Assembly (NCBI GenBank): GCA_033807695.1
Contig: CM066305.1
Span: 4,216,001 to 4,280,000 of the forward strand
Direction of reading: 5' to 3'
DNA length: 64,000 bases
Origin: Daedaleopsis sinensis
Lineage: Eukaryota > Basidiomycota > Agaricomycetes > Polyporales > Polyporaceae
Of this stretch, positions 11,210-22,349 are shown in pieces. A program made the translations under genes and the position numbers. The notes beneath the pieces were generated by a model that was not told where the DNA came from, searched no databases, and saw only the letters and a list, made by a program, of their open reading frames with translations. The stretch's first letter is position 1. Each line of letters starts with the position of its first letter.

Positions 11210-12059
11210 CGTCGACGCGGAACACGAGGCAGATGCTATCCAACTAATACTGGCGCCCGCTTCCTAGGGTCCTTCCCACGAACGAACGATCGATATAACC
11301 TTACTACGGGCGCATCGAGGTACCTGTCTCCCTCAGGCAGACGATGTACAGGGCCTATTGAACGGCGCAGGACGGTCCTGTCGAACTTGATGTACGCATT
11401 CATCCGATATAAAGAACCGCGCCGCCGGAGGTGGTCGATCGTCTGCAGGAAGCCTTTAAGCTTTATCAGTAGGAAATGTCCAGACAGCTAGCGAATCTAC
11501 ATACATGGGTGACGCGACGAGGGACAGTAGCGGCGTTCTTAGCGAAATTGAGGATTAACTTGTCTAGATCTGCATTGGCTGTGATAGATTTTATATGAGG
11601 GTACGCGGTACGAGACAATAGGGCACGAGACCATTCAGATTCAGGTTTAGTGTGGACATCGTAGAGAAATAACAGCGCGTCGATGAAGCTCAACTGAAAT
11701 CCGGAGACAATTTTTCTTAAGTAACTCGGTAGAACCTTCGGGCGCTGATATCTATCTGCGACAATGTTCACTTCGATAGTACCAACGTCAACCCCCGAAG
11801 CATTCAGAAGGGGACGTCCGATGTTTAGGAGCACTCACAACAATCACCACCTGGATTGAACGCATATTCTGTTTGCGCATAACTGGAATCGTCCGAATGG
11901 TATGACACCTCGAGGAGGGGAGCTAGCACCATCGATTCTATACAGCCAAATAGCAGCTGATAAGCATACGACCGCACATGCAATCCTTGCAGTGCGACTC
12001 ACTTTAAGTGGAGGTCCAAAATTCCACAGTCCTCGTGGACCCTCGACGGCCCAAGAGCG
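11210..12059 (-). other. unidentified open segment, possible exon or gene fragment
   Basis: The minus strand is open from 11834 to 11466 (about 120 residues, containing VGTIEVNIVADRYQRPKVLP and SFIDALLFLYDVHTKPESEW). The frame does not start at an ATG; a GTGAGT donor-like site lies just upstream and the composition resembles coding sequence. It could be the last exon of a decayed gene. I do not recognise the family. The rest of this stretch shows nothing; 11173-11460 is the upstream region of the fusion gene. Confidence 0.3.
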
Positions 12060-12730
12060 TCAAGCTTTGCTCGCCATCCTCGACACCGGAGGCACGCCAC
12101 CCGCAGACGGCCTCCCTACCATGGGCATCGGCCGCTTCGCGAACACCATCTTCCGCCTGACGACCGCGACCACGTCCCAGCTCTTTGCCCTCGCATCCTT
12201 CTTGCGCCCTCTCCCCCTCCCAACCGCGTCCCCGTCCACATCCATCGCGGAGTCTGGAGCCGCAGCCTCCAGCTCCGACTCCGACGCCGCGTCCTCCTCC
12301 TCTCCTCGTGCAGACCGGGCGTCGTGCCGGTGGAGGACCGCAAGCGGCTTGGCGAGGTTGACGAGCTTCCCCTCGAGCAGGTGGTGCCCGATCATGAGCG
12401 TCGGCTTGTTCTGTGCACAGGTGGCGTGCGTCGTGCGTCGCGTACGACACGCAGCGGGACGACGTACAAGGTGGATATATGCCCGAAAAACGGCATGCTC
12501 GAGATCTAGAGCGGCTCGCGGAGGTCAGAGAGGGGGCAGGGGCTCACCGTCGCGGGGTCCACGCGCAGCTTGCCGACGAGCTGCCCGTCCTTGCTCCCCT
12601 CCACCTCCAGCGCGCCTTGCAGCTCGACGAGGACGAGGCCTTCGGTGCCGAACTGCACAAGTTGAGGGGGAAGCTGGCGGCGTGGCGACGCTGATGGCCC
12701 GGCAAGGTCGACGTTGACGTGGATGAGCAT
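12060..12730 (-). CDS. CTF8: chromosome transmission fidelity protein 8 (Ctf18-RFC subunit)
   Basis: Two exons: 12548-12730 (ATG at 12730) and 12060-12410, joined in phase 0 across a 137-bp intron (GTGAGC...CACAG). The product is about 177 residues. Hallmarks of the Ctf8 family are visible: FGTEGLVLVELQGALEVEG, then GKLRVDPAT|NKPTLMIGHHLLEGKLVNL, AKPLAVLHRH, a low-complexity acidic insert (EEEDAASESELEAAAPDSAMD), and the C-terminal WDVVAVVRRKMVFAKRPMPM. Ctf8 binds Dcc1 and the Ctf18 C-terminus in the alternative clamp loader that loads or unloads PCNA and supports sister-chromatid cohesion in the nucleus. The long antisense frame across this gene is a by-product of GC-rich codon use. An MCB box and a CRE-like site lie upstream. 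Confidence 0.9.
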
Positions 12731-12836
12731 TGAAAGGCCGGAGGAGACGGGGGAACGTATGCGCGACCAGGTGGTGGTGGTGGAGAACTTTCAAGCATTG
12801 CAGCAACTGCTAGTTGCTGGTCAATGCCACGCCGCG

Positions 12837-12842
12837 ACGCGT
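12837..12842. promoter_or_regulatory. MluI cell-cycle box (MCB) upstream of CTF8
   Basis: ACGCGT, embedded in the 8-bp palindrome GACGCGTC, lies 107-112 bp upstream of the CTF8 start. In fungi this is the MBF (Mbp1/Swi6) site driving G1/S expression of replication genes, which fits CTF8. One 6-mer can occur by chance, so the functional claim is inference. Confidence 0.5.
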
Positions 12843-12876
12843 CAAGTCACAAGCCGTCACGAATGTAACCTTCGCG

Positions 12877-12884
12877 TGACGTCA
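12877..12884. promoter_or_regulatory. CRE-like (ATF/CREB) palindrome
   Basis: TGACGTCA, 147-154 bp upstream of the CTF8 start, in the 400-bp gap between CTF8 and the 3' end of the MetE-like gene. It is the consensus for fungal bZIP factors of the ATF/CREB class. Confidence 0.4.
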
Positions 12885-13132
12885 CACCAACCCGGGACCT
12901 AGACCTCCGCCGCGATGCTCAGCCCAGTGCACAAGTACTGCACAGGGTGTAATGGTACATTGTCATTGCTTCTGCTGCTTACTGCCTTGCTACACCATGA
13001 GTGATACACGACGTCGAGTTGAATCCACATTTGAATAAATATGTTACAGAGCCTGAGGACCGGTGGTGACCCCGCACGCGCCGCCGTCACACTTCAGAGA
13101 GCCCAAAAGTACGAAGCATCAACCGTCGAGCC

Positions 13133-14686
13133 TCAAGCATCTGGCCAGATCTTCTTCGCGGTTTGCGTGACGAGCGCTAGCTTCGCCCGCATCGCGCTTT
13201 CGTCGATGTTGTTGCCCTCCGAGTGGGACGCGAAACCGCACTGCGGGCTGATGCAGATCCTGCAACGGCGCCGGGTGAGTTCGTCTGCACTTCATACCCC
13301 GCGAGGAGAGGACTGCGAGAAGTACGCACTGGTTCAACGCCTCCTCAAACGACCGCTTGGGCTCCCCGGACGCGATGATGGTCGCAGCGTTGTGCACACG
13401 CTTCACGAGGTCGTCCACGTCCTCGAGCTGCGCGAACTTGGACGTGATGAGCCCGAGCACGGCCGCCTTGTGCGGCGGGAGGTGCTTGAGCGGCTCGAAC
13501 GTGCCCGCGCGCGGCGTGTCGTACTCGAGGTAGTAGCAGTCGACGTTGATCTCCTTGAAGAGCTTGATCGCGATGCGGTCGTACCCGCCCTCGGAGAAGT
13601 GCATCCCGTTCTTGAAGTTCCCGCGGCAGAGGTGCAGGCCGATCGTCATGTTCGCCGGGTGGCCCGTCACGATCTTGTTGTAAGCGCGGATGTACGTGTT
13701 GAGAAGCGCTTCGTGGTCCACCCCGCGCTCCTCCATGCCCTGGATCATCGAGTCTGCGCAGAAGTAGGCGAGCAGCGGGTCGTCGAACTGGAGGTTCCGG
13801 CAGCCGGCCTCGTAGAGCTCCTTGATCTCGGCCCGGTAGGCGGTCGCGATGTCGTCGAAGTACTCCTCTGCGCTCCGCGGACATGAGGGGTGAATACACG
13901 CTGTTCAGACCTGGGAAGGAGAAGAAGCGCACCGTCGTTCTTGTAGACGTCCTTTGGATACGCGTACTCGCCGTGCCTGAGGTGGAACCATTCGGGCGCC
14001 GCCATGGTAATTTTGATGTTCTTGTGTTCCTGGGTAAGCAGCCATGAGTTTCAGTACGAATGGGGAAAGAAGGCAACAGACGCACTTCGGGGGCCGTGAA
14101 CGCCTTGAGGGCCTCATACTGTGGGATGTAGAACGGCTTCGTTCGCTTGAGTTTGCTCTGCATGTTGCGTGAGAAGGTGTTCAGGGTTCCGAATACAATA
14201 TCAGAAGCGGACGCACGACACAGAGATACGAGTCGGCGCCCTTGAAGTTGAGCTCTTTGAATGCCGCGACGTCCGGGACGTAGTCCATAAACAGCTCCAT
14301 GGGCACTGAATTGTACCTGAGTACCTGGGGCGAGTGCGAGTGCACAACCACGTACCAGGCTTGACATGTTTCATGCCATCCAAGTTGTCGAACACACCAT
14401 CGAAGAACATATGTCTGTGGCCTGCAACATCGACAACTGCACGCAGCCAAGTGGGGCATGCGACTGACCTCCGGAATTCACCATCGGTGATACTTTTAAT
14501 CCCGGTCTCGCGCTGAATCTTGATGATGCCGCGGATCGCCTCGTCCTCCACCGGCTTGAGCTCCGCGTAGCTGCACTTGCCGTCGTCTAGCTCTTTGCGC
14601 TTCGCGAGAAGAGACTCGGGACGTTTGAGGGAGCCGATGTGCTCGGCGCGGAAGGGTGGGTTGAGCTTCAAGGTGGGTGTGGACAT
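13133..14686 (-). CDS. MetE-like (cobalamin-independent methionine synthase C-terminal domain) methyltransferase
   Basis: Multi-exon gene, ATG at 14686 (MSTPTLKLNPPFRAEHIGSL), stop at 13133. Segments in order: RAEHIGSLKRP, ETGIKSITDGEFRR|HMFFDGVFDNLDGMKHVKPG, VPMELFMDYVPDVAAFKELN, KPFYIPQYEALKAFTAPE, NIKITMAAPEWFHLRHGEYAYPKD, EEYFDDIATAYRAEIKELYE, CRNLQFDDPLLAYFC, IGLHLCRGN, YYLEYDTPRAGTFEPL, and the last exon ICISPQCGFASHSEGNNIDE. The His and Cys of HLCRGN and the Cys of SPQCGF match the positions of the zinc ligands in the MetE/UROD fold. At roughly 400 residues it is the stand-alone C-terminal-domain type (as in bacterial YxjG), not full MetE of about 760 residues. It probably transfers a methyl group to a thiol such as homocysteine; the methyl donor is not clear. 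The last intron runs about 13268-13335. Confidence 0.85.
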
Positions 14687-14728
14687 GGCTGCGATAGCGA
14701 GCGTGAAGGACGCGGCAACGGGAGAGAG

Positions 14729-14740
14729 GGAGTTTATATG
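14729..14740 (-). promoter_or_regulatory. TATA-like box of the MetE-like gene
   Basis: Minus-strand ACATATAAAC lies about 45-55 bp upstream of the ATG at 14686, in the expected position for a compact fungal promoter. Confidence 0.4.
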
Positions 14741-14869
14741 TCGGGCGAGTCGGTCGTTCTCAAGCGCGGCGGCCGCAATGAATCCTGTGCTCCTGTGGAG
14801 ATACAGATTACCCCCGGAAGAAGTCGATCGCGATTGGGAGGCCACAATCAGCCGGGCGGCGGCGGGTGA

Positions 14870-17800
14870 AGGCTCTCTGGGAGGGCGATGTCCGGTTTGG
14901 GCGAAGTTGAGACATGCTTGGATAATGGAAGGTCGACTGACTTGCGCATGTGATGCCTCGCTCCTCGCTCGCGATCATATCGCTACTAGAGTCAGCCAGA
15001 ACTGTCGACAGAACGCACCAACGGTTGTCAGAGTGCACCCCTCAGCCGCGCTAAGCTGTCTCCTGTGCAGGCGGGGTGTGTGTTTTGCGTTGCGATATGC
15101 CTCCGTCGGCCGCACTCTGGGAACGTTTCGTAAGCGTGCGGTGGCCTAGTGCTGCCGCGGTCCTCCCGCGATATTCGCAGCCATGTGAGTACTCGCCACA
15201 GAAAGAGATGACGGGCGATGTAGGAAGCCACAGCGTATGAAGGCGGAGTGAAGGGAAGGAGTCAAAGCTGAGTTGAAGTGGTTCCTTGTGCGATTCAATT
15301 GCTCAACTTCAGAATCAAGTCGAGCTGGCGGCTGGGGACCGGACTCCGGCCGCCGTCTAGCCGGCAGCTGAAGCGCTGAAAGGTACTACTAGCTTGAAGA
15401 AGTTAGAACTGAAGCTGCCATAAGTCCGAGGTACAGCAAGCTGAAGGTACATACGGTTGTATCGTGCGACCAACAATTATGGCCCGGGGTATGAAGCGTT
15501 AGATATGTAGTTGCCAAGGGTAGTATGTTGATGGTGTTGAAGTTGTTGGTGGACATGAGAGTGCCCGACTCGGATTCCGACTCCGAGTGTGCATCAACAT
15601 GATTGCTGAGGAGTCTTCAAGTAGCAGAGCAATTCTAGCCCAAGTAAAGAGACGGGCGTGAATCCTTCAGCGTAGAGTAGGAGACCAGAGAGAGACAAAG
15701 TCGGATGCAAGTCCATGGTGGCCGTGGCTTGCTAATGTGTGCGGATCGACCTATGCAACTGCGGTTATATCAGTGTAGAATCTCGCAGCCTCGTCGATGA
15801 GGAGTGTTCGCATTCGCACAATGCATTTGTCAAAGAGATCCAGTCGAGCACTTCGCGCACGTATCCGGAGCTAGATCAAGTCAAGCGCGCAACTTAGAAC
15901 GTATGTCGACGTTCTTGAATGTGTCAACTCACATGTGAGTATAAATGCGACAGATGGAACGTCTCTGAGAGTGAGCGTCACTCTAGTACATTGCTATAAG
16001 CTTTCTTGTGTGCTTCCAGTGCCATTCTGCAACTGTATTCATACCACCTGTGGAATCTGTGCAAAAGTCATCACCGAACAGGCTGAGTACGAGCCTACCT
16101 AGGTGTTTGGTATCGCGCGTGTATGATCCGCAGCCTGCGTCGCCTGAGACCGCAGAGACGGAGCCATGTTCCGCACCAGCGCCTGGCCTCCTCCATGGGT
16201 GGGTGGGTGTATGCGCTTCCGCTCCTGCGGCTCGTTTGCTTGCCCAGTAATACCCATCTCTGTCAGTCGTAGCGTTCGTAGACCAGAGAATGAAAAAGAA
16301 AAATGAGTCTCACCCTTGCATATGTGCATCTTGGAACTGATTGTCGTGAGGACGGACTCGAGAGTCGAGGTTCAGAGCAAGTTCAGACTCGGAGTGCCAG
16401 ACGCCTAAGCAATGTCTGCACCCTTCCGCATTCGGCCTCTCGGGCTTAGTAAGCGACCATAGAGTTACCAGCGCCTATGTACTCTCTTCTGTCGACGGTG
16501 ACGACGCCGACCCCGACGATTCAGACGATTGCAGACCAGCCCGCACCAGCTCATTCAAGCTAGTAGCTCTTCTTACGTGTAAGTATGCCTCGTAGCCGCA
16601 GCTATCTGCTGTCTAAGGCCACAATCTGTACTCATACCCAGCTGACAGTCCGAGTCTCACCCTCGCATGTCAAATCTCAATACTACCATCCTCGACAGTG
16701 CCGAAAATATCGAGGTCGAGCCCGAGGCCACAGGAGGTCCACGGAGGGTCTGTGTCGGGAAGAGATTTTCGAACACAAGGTACGTACGCCGGACTAAGCT
16801 CCGTCATATCACCTCCTGTTTCTCTGACATCACTGTTTCTTATACATACAACCTTTCTCATGGCCTCGACGCTGTGCATGTCACCCACAGCTAGATAGCA
16901 GGCTTATGTCGTTTATGATCGCGTGGGTAAGTCTCGCTGTCTGTTTTCCACTTTCTCTCTACGCAATGGCGTTCCTCTGGCTACGTGCCAGTGCGCTCTC
17001 CCGTCCAACCACGTCTGCTACGATGCGAACGCTGTGCCTCGAAGACACTTACCCATGGCTCTTCTGTTGCAGACCCGGAACAGTCTCGGACAATGGGACG
17101 CGATGGTCACCCATTCTGACTGGGTCACTGCACTATTCTTGTTTCCCGGACCTCGCGTTCTACGCCCCTGCCCCCTCTCAACTTCGTAGCTTTTCGACAT
17201 ACACATCAGTCTCGACTCTCAGATCTCAGAGGTCATCGTCCATCCCCTCGTTGCGGGTGTGTACGGTCCCATCCAGTCCCATCCCTCGCGAACACCATTC
17301 CTTCGTCGTCGTTCTTCTCGGGCTCTTTAACTCGCACCTGTGCACCTCATCTTGACTTGCGGCCCTCACTCGACGCCGTGCCATGAACATCGCATCCCCG
17401 CCACACGTCGCGCTCCTTGCCACTCCTTGCGATGTGTTTCCCTCACCCTGGCTGTGCCACTCCCCTTGCTCGAGCTCGGATATCTCATACTACCCGTGCC
17501 CCTATGTAGGGAAGAACACACTCAAGTCGGCGAATGACCTTGTCGGACGCCAGTTTTGCTCCATCAGAACACGTCCAACCTTGTCAGACATGCTGATGCG
17601 CTCGCTCTCTGCTCGCCCGCATGTGGGCAGTAGGTACGCAAACGGTCGCGAGCACTTCCTCAAGCCATGACACATGTCACTCGTTCGACGCTTCGTTTTC
17701 ACCAAAAGTCGAAGCACATCACGTCTTCTCTCAGACTCGTCATCCAGCCTACATCGCCGATGCTCACGGTGCCACATTTGCCTCGCAGGTTGAAGGCTGC

Positions 17801-19040
17801 GCGGTCGACCGCGACGACGATGTGCGCCTTCAGGAGCGTCGAGAGCCTGAAGCAGGGACACGGGGATCCGGAGACGGGCGCGTGGAGCATGTGGTCTCGT
17901 AGGACGTGGCCTCAGAGTACGTACGTCGCTCTCGTCGTTCTCGTCTCAGTGTAGGTAATTCTAGACTATTTCGCCCTGCTGTCAGCGGGGTGGGTGAACT
18001 GTCAGTGTCGGGACAGCGTATCGGTATCTTCTCAACGAGTCCAAGAAATGCATTATTACTTCTCCGGCGCCGTCTGGGGGAGTCCGAGGCTGCCTACTGG
18101 GCAGGTAATAGTTACGTACGTCTCTTGACGGTCCTTCCCCTGCCCACTGACTCTCACTTTCTACACAGCAGCGTCCATACCCTCTGTGTCAAATAGTCGT
18201 TGGGCACCGTGGTGTCGCGCACTTACATTCAGCTGGATTTGTCTCGCGCGTCATGAGCCATATTTCACTGATTCATCCCTATCCAGTCTAGAGCCCACCT
18301 CAATTCCTCCCGTCGTTACCGTTAGCGGAATATCGCACCCACGAGTCGGCGCGGTTCATGTCGCGATCTTACCTTGTCGAGAGCGGCCTGTGATTCATCG
18401 CTCTCGCCTCCCAGGTCATCGCCCTTCTACAGCTCTGAGACGGGATTGATCTGGGCAACCTCGGTAGCAGAACGACATCGCGTTCATCGAGTAGGCTCTT
18501 TTCACCCCGCCGGTGCTCCGTTACTTTTGCCTTTCATGTGCAGAGAGCTTAGAGCTGTTACTGTACAACGCCATTCCTCTGAGTCCAACTGTCTAGGCAA
18601 TCTCTCGCTCTGTCTATGTTGACGACTACTTCTGTGGCCACAGCTAGACCGACCAAGGCCAGAACAAGGAAGAAGCGCTTAGCATGAAGCTGCGACGGTC
18701 GCCTTCACGAACTCGGTGCCCATCAGTATCACGCATGCCGCATGCATCCCTCGCCGTCCTCCCTCCGTCAACCCTCATGTTGGGCGCCGGATTGAGCGCA
18801 CTCAATCGCGACCTAGTCCTAGATGGGCTCGATATGTAACGCGAATGGGAAGATCCGCCATGAGGCCTCGAGGTTCGTAGGAGACCGTGGATCCTTGCAT
18901 GCGCGTGCTTGAAGTTGTAGAGTTACAGTAGCCGAGTGCACAATCATCATGTGACTGGCCCTAAAGCGCGCGAGTTCGAGATCAACGGCCGTCGAGTTTT
19001 GCGCTCTCACTTTCTCCCCCATCACCCGCCTGCAGTATAG
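14870..19040. other. 4.2-kb stretch without a supportable gene
   Basis: Several plus-strand pieces between 16500 and 17200 have splice-like borders: for example a piece at about 16700-16780 ending before GTACGTACG, a short piece at about 16889-16924 ending before GTAAGT, and a piece beginning near 17081 after TGTTGCAG. They could be exons of a small gene or relic, but no conserved family appears and no start is convincing. 14870-16500 and 17350-19040 show only short unrelated open frames. Confidence 0.4.
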
Positions 19041-19048
19041 TCACAGAC

Positions 19049-20413
19049 ATGGTGCTCTCGTCGTTCTGGGACAAGTCTGGCAAGCATGTCATGTTTGAGC
19101 AGTACCCCGACTCGTTTGCCCATTGGGATCGCAGCCAGCCTCTCGATCAGTCTCGACAGAAGCTCCTAGACCTCATTGAAGCAACATTGGGATTCGCCAT
19201 CGTTCGAATGGAAGAACGTTCAATGAGTGTCACTAACCTGGTATGCTTCTTCCTCCGATCTACCCTCAAATCCTCGTACTTACTGAGCACCTCTCAGACT
19301 CTCGAGGTCGAGCTTGAGGGCGGACAGCAGTACATTGTGCGTGTGCCGATCTTGCCATCTGGTGAGAACGACCACGCATCCCTGGCCCGAAGCTTGGAGA
19401 AGTTTAACTGCGAGGTTGCGCTTCTTGCGTGGCTCACCGGGAAGACATTTCTCCCTGTTCCACATGTGTACCACATTGTCCGAGGCTCCCCTCGGGACGA
19501 GTCTTGCACCTTTGCCATTGTCGAGAAGCTACCGGGCCACTGTCTGCTCAACGTGTACGGTGGTCTGCCGTACTCGGAGAAGGTATGTCTAGTCTGTTGC
19601 TGACCGAGATTCTATCTGATCTCTCCAATCAGGAATCGATTATGCATGCCACCGCCGACGTGATGATGCAGCTAGCACCGTTGAGCGTGCCTCAACGGAT
19701 CGGCATGCCGATGATCAAGGACGGTGTCGTGGACACCGCTCCGCTCATCCCCATAGAGCCCGAGATTGTCCCTGAGCGTATCTTCGACACACTCGAAGAG
19801 TACATTTATGCACTCATTGAGGTCCGCCGCCAATCGACGCGCGTCGCCTGCGACGACAAATCGCGCGCGGCGGCGAACCTCGTCCTCGACCGTCTCACGG
19901 CCGAGCTTCCTGCCATCTTCGAACGTGTCTCCGCGCCTCTCTATCGGCGATGCGTGCTCAACCACGAAGACATGCGCGAAACCAACGTTCTCATGGACGC
20001 ACAGGGTAAGTTGACCGGCATCGTCGACTGGGAGTTCCACTCCACGAAGCCGCTCGTCCTCGCCGCACGCTACCCTGTGTGGGTCCGGTACGACGGCATC
20101 TACGATCCACGCTTCGTACTCAGTGCGGGCAACTGCTGGGTCTGCAGCCCTGAGGATGCTGCTCGCCTGCGCGCATTGTACTCGGACGTGAGCTGTCCTC
20201 TACTGTCACGTATAGACTCCGGGTCTCATTGACGTCTTGCCTCCTATCTCGCAGATCGTGAAGTCCAAGGACGAGGACTACTGGCGGGCGCTGGTAGAGG
20301 GAGAGCTACTGCGTCAGATTGAGGAGTGGCTCGTTGGGCAGGATCATGACATGGGGCTGGCGGGGTTCTCTCGTTGGATGGACAGCGCCTTTCAGGCGAC
20401 GTCTGGACAGTAA
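19049..20413 (+). CDS. aminoglycoside phosphotransferase (APH) fold kinase-like protein
   Basis: Four exons, all phase 0: 19049-19240, 19298-19582, 19633-20187, 20255-20413; 396 residues. Exon 1 ends TNL|gtatgc and exon 2 starts TLEVELEGG. The N-lobe has QQYIVRVPILP (VxxP-type strand carrying the ATP-lysine position of this family, here Arg) and an EVALLAWL helix. The hinge is FAIVEKLPGHCLLNV. The catalytic loop is NHEDMRETNVL (HxDxxxxN), followed by GIVDWEF, whose Asp binds metal. The C-terminus is IEEWLVGQDHDMGLAGFSRW. In fungi this family is large and mostly uncharacterised; it phosphorylates small molecules in a few known members. It is not evidence of antibiotic resistance. Confidence 0.85.
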
Positions 20414-20848
20414 ACGCGATGTCCTTGGGAATACTCGCGAGCTGACTCAACACGGCCATATTCCTTAAGGACTCCGATTGCTGCTTCTGTCCGACACGCT
20501 ACGCCACAATACGTTCATGTATGCAGTCACTTGCTGGTTGTGTTACTGCTGCTCTGTGGCGTGCCGCGTCTGCATCTAGTCTCCCTAGCCGACTGTGTTG
20601 GAAAAATGACAGTCGATCTTTTCTGATCATGTCTGTATCGAAGATTCTGGTATTAGCGCCTAGGACCCTTCGCGGCGTGGAACAACAATCTCTATATTAC
20701 ACCTTGTGGTACTCTGAGTTGTCCGTCCTCATGATCCGCAGCAGTACGCACGGCGGTAAGAAGCGATGTAGAATGCTACCGACTGCTTCTACAAAGGTCA
20801 CAGCTCAGAATACGAGTGAACTGCGACCCGAAAATGATGACGGCGCAG

Positions 20849-21739
20849 TTAACACGACCGCAGAGGAACCACTGTGGTAGGGCTCTCGCCGTTGTTAAAG
20901 AGCATCATGTACGCGTATAGATCCGGGAAGCTGTGGTAGGACCCGAGCCCTGTCTGCCCGCAACTGACAACCAGCCCCTGGCAGTCGGTGTTGAGGTCCG
21001 TGAACGCTAGGTTGCTAGGGAAGCGGAATGGTAGTTAGCGTGTGCCCCTCTGAAGAAACAGGCGGCGGAACACATCTTACGAGCAGGAGTTGCAGTTGCA
21101 GATTTGGTACACCGCTGTGCCCTGTCGACAGAATGGTAAGCTTCCGGCGTGATTGCAGCACCGAGCGGCGATCCGGACGCACCAAGACATAGGCTGAGCA
21201 TATGCATCCGTAACCCGGGGTATACGGCGCGACGACGACATTGCTGGGAATGAGGGGGCAGAGTGCGTTTGCATCGTTCACGTTCGATGGAGGAGTAAAG
21301 GCGCTCGTGCACCAGAACTCCCCTGCACACGCCTGGCGGGAGGCGATCGTGGAGCGATTGAGAGCGGGTGGACTGGCAGGCATGCCGTGAGGTGGGGCGA
21401 CGACTGGGACGGCCTCAGCGTCCGAAGCGGCATTGGCATCTGGGGCCGGCATGAAGCATGTGAACTCTGTGAGCTCTGGGTAGGTTGTGCGGGGGATGTC
21501 TGCGCAGTTCAGGAGAGGAGCGCTGGTATTGCCGGTAGAGGGGAAGGGCTCGGACCTGACGGCGATGTTGATTCCACCACAGTCGGCCTTTCGAGGGTTC
21601 AGACTGGTGACTTGAGCTCCCGAGACAGCCTTCAGATGGTACAAGATATCAGCCTCGAAACCTATCACTCACGTTAATCGGAGTCACTTACCACTATGGC
21701 TATGGTGCAGGAGATGACGACAACTGAGAGCTGGAACAT
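20849..21739 (-). CDS. small cysteine-rich secreted protein
   Basis: ATG at 21739 opens a hydrophobic signal peptide (MFQLSVVVISCTIAIV) that ends at a GTAAGT donor. The next exon starts after CACCAG near 21602 with SLNPRKADCGGINIAV, followed by NCADIPRTTYPELTEFTCFM, an Ala/Pro-rich linker, and ACAGEFWCTSAF. The reading frame then changes, implying an intron near 21190-21240. A Cys-dense part follows: MSWCVRIAARCCNHAGSLPF, CRQGTAVYQICNCNSC. The last exon reads NLAFTDLNTDCQGLVVSCG and ends PTTVVPLRSC at stop 20849. The paired cysteines and signal peptide point to an extracellular, disulphide-stabilised protein; I do not recognise the family. The exact position of the middle intron is uncertain. 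Confidence 0.6.
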
Positions 21740-21769
21740 CGTAGCAGGCTTACGGTCGGGTCAGAGGTG

Positions 21770-22341
21770 ATTCAAGCTGAGGGCTCCCGAGGCGTTCTTA
21801 CAATATATATATGCAATCAGGAAGAGTCGAAAAGCGGGACTCCAATCCCTACCTGCACAGACAGTGATGATTGCGCGACCGTGATATCATCTTCTCGACC
21901 ACGACTCTGCAGCTCCACCGGCACCGATAAGCTGCTCGATGTCTGCGTTAGGACGCCGCGTTCATTTCTCAGGAACGAAAACCTTCCTATGCGTCTTCTA
22001 TTCCAACATCCCGTGAGCTTCGGACATCTTCATGCCCAGTCTGGGCGCAGAAACCGGTGTCATCTGCACGTTTTGCCTGCGGGGACGTTATCAGTCAATG
22101 AGCTGCAGCGCGCGCATGCCATCACCTGGACGGAAGTCCAAAAATAAGCACTTACTATGGCTGCGTAGCCAAAGTCATGGCCCTACAGTTGGGCGGCCGA
22201 GGATTCGCCTTTCTGGGTTGTGCCAGTCAAAAATCAGCTTGCAATTCGATGCATATCCCCAGCAAGTACTGCAGAAGAGGCGCGAGCTCTCAAGGATATG
22301 CATGACTCGGTACCGTCGGGATCGCCATCGTACTGGCTAGA
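21770..22341. other. no gene seen
   Basis: The plus strand is open for about 120 residues in two overlapping frames, but neither has conserved motifs or credible splice borders. It may be upstream sequence of the secreted protein gene. The stretch ends at the 8-bp target duplication of the transposon at 22350. Confidence 0.4.
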
Positions 22342-22349
22342 CGTTCAAC

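Noticed and set aside
11902..12717. Plus-strand frame of 271 residues
   Set aside because: Antisense to CTF8; Ser/Ala/Arg-rich without motifs, whereas the minus strand shows the Ctf8 family pattern with a valid intron.
13345..14367. Minus-strand frame of 340 residues overlapping the MetE-like gene
   Set aside because: Runs through introns in the wrong frame; the true exons lie in the other frame with conserved MetE residues.
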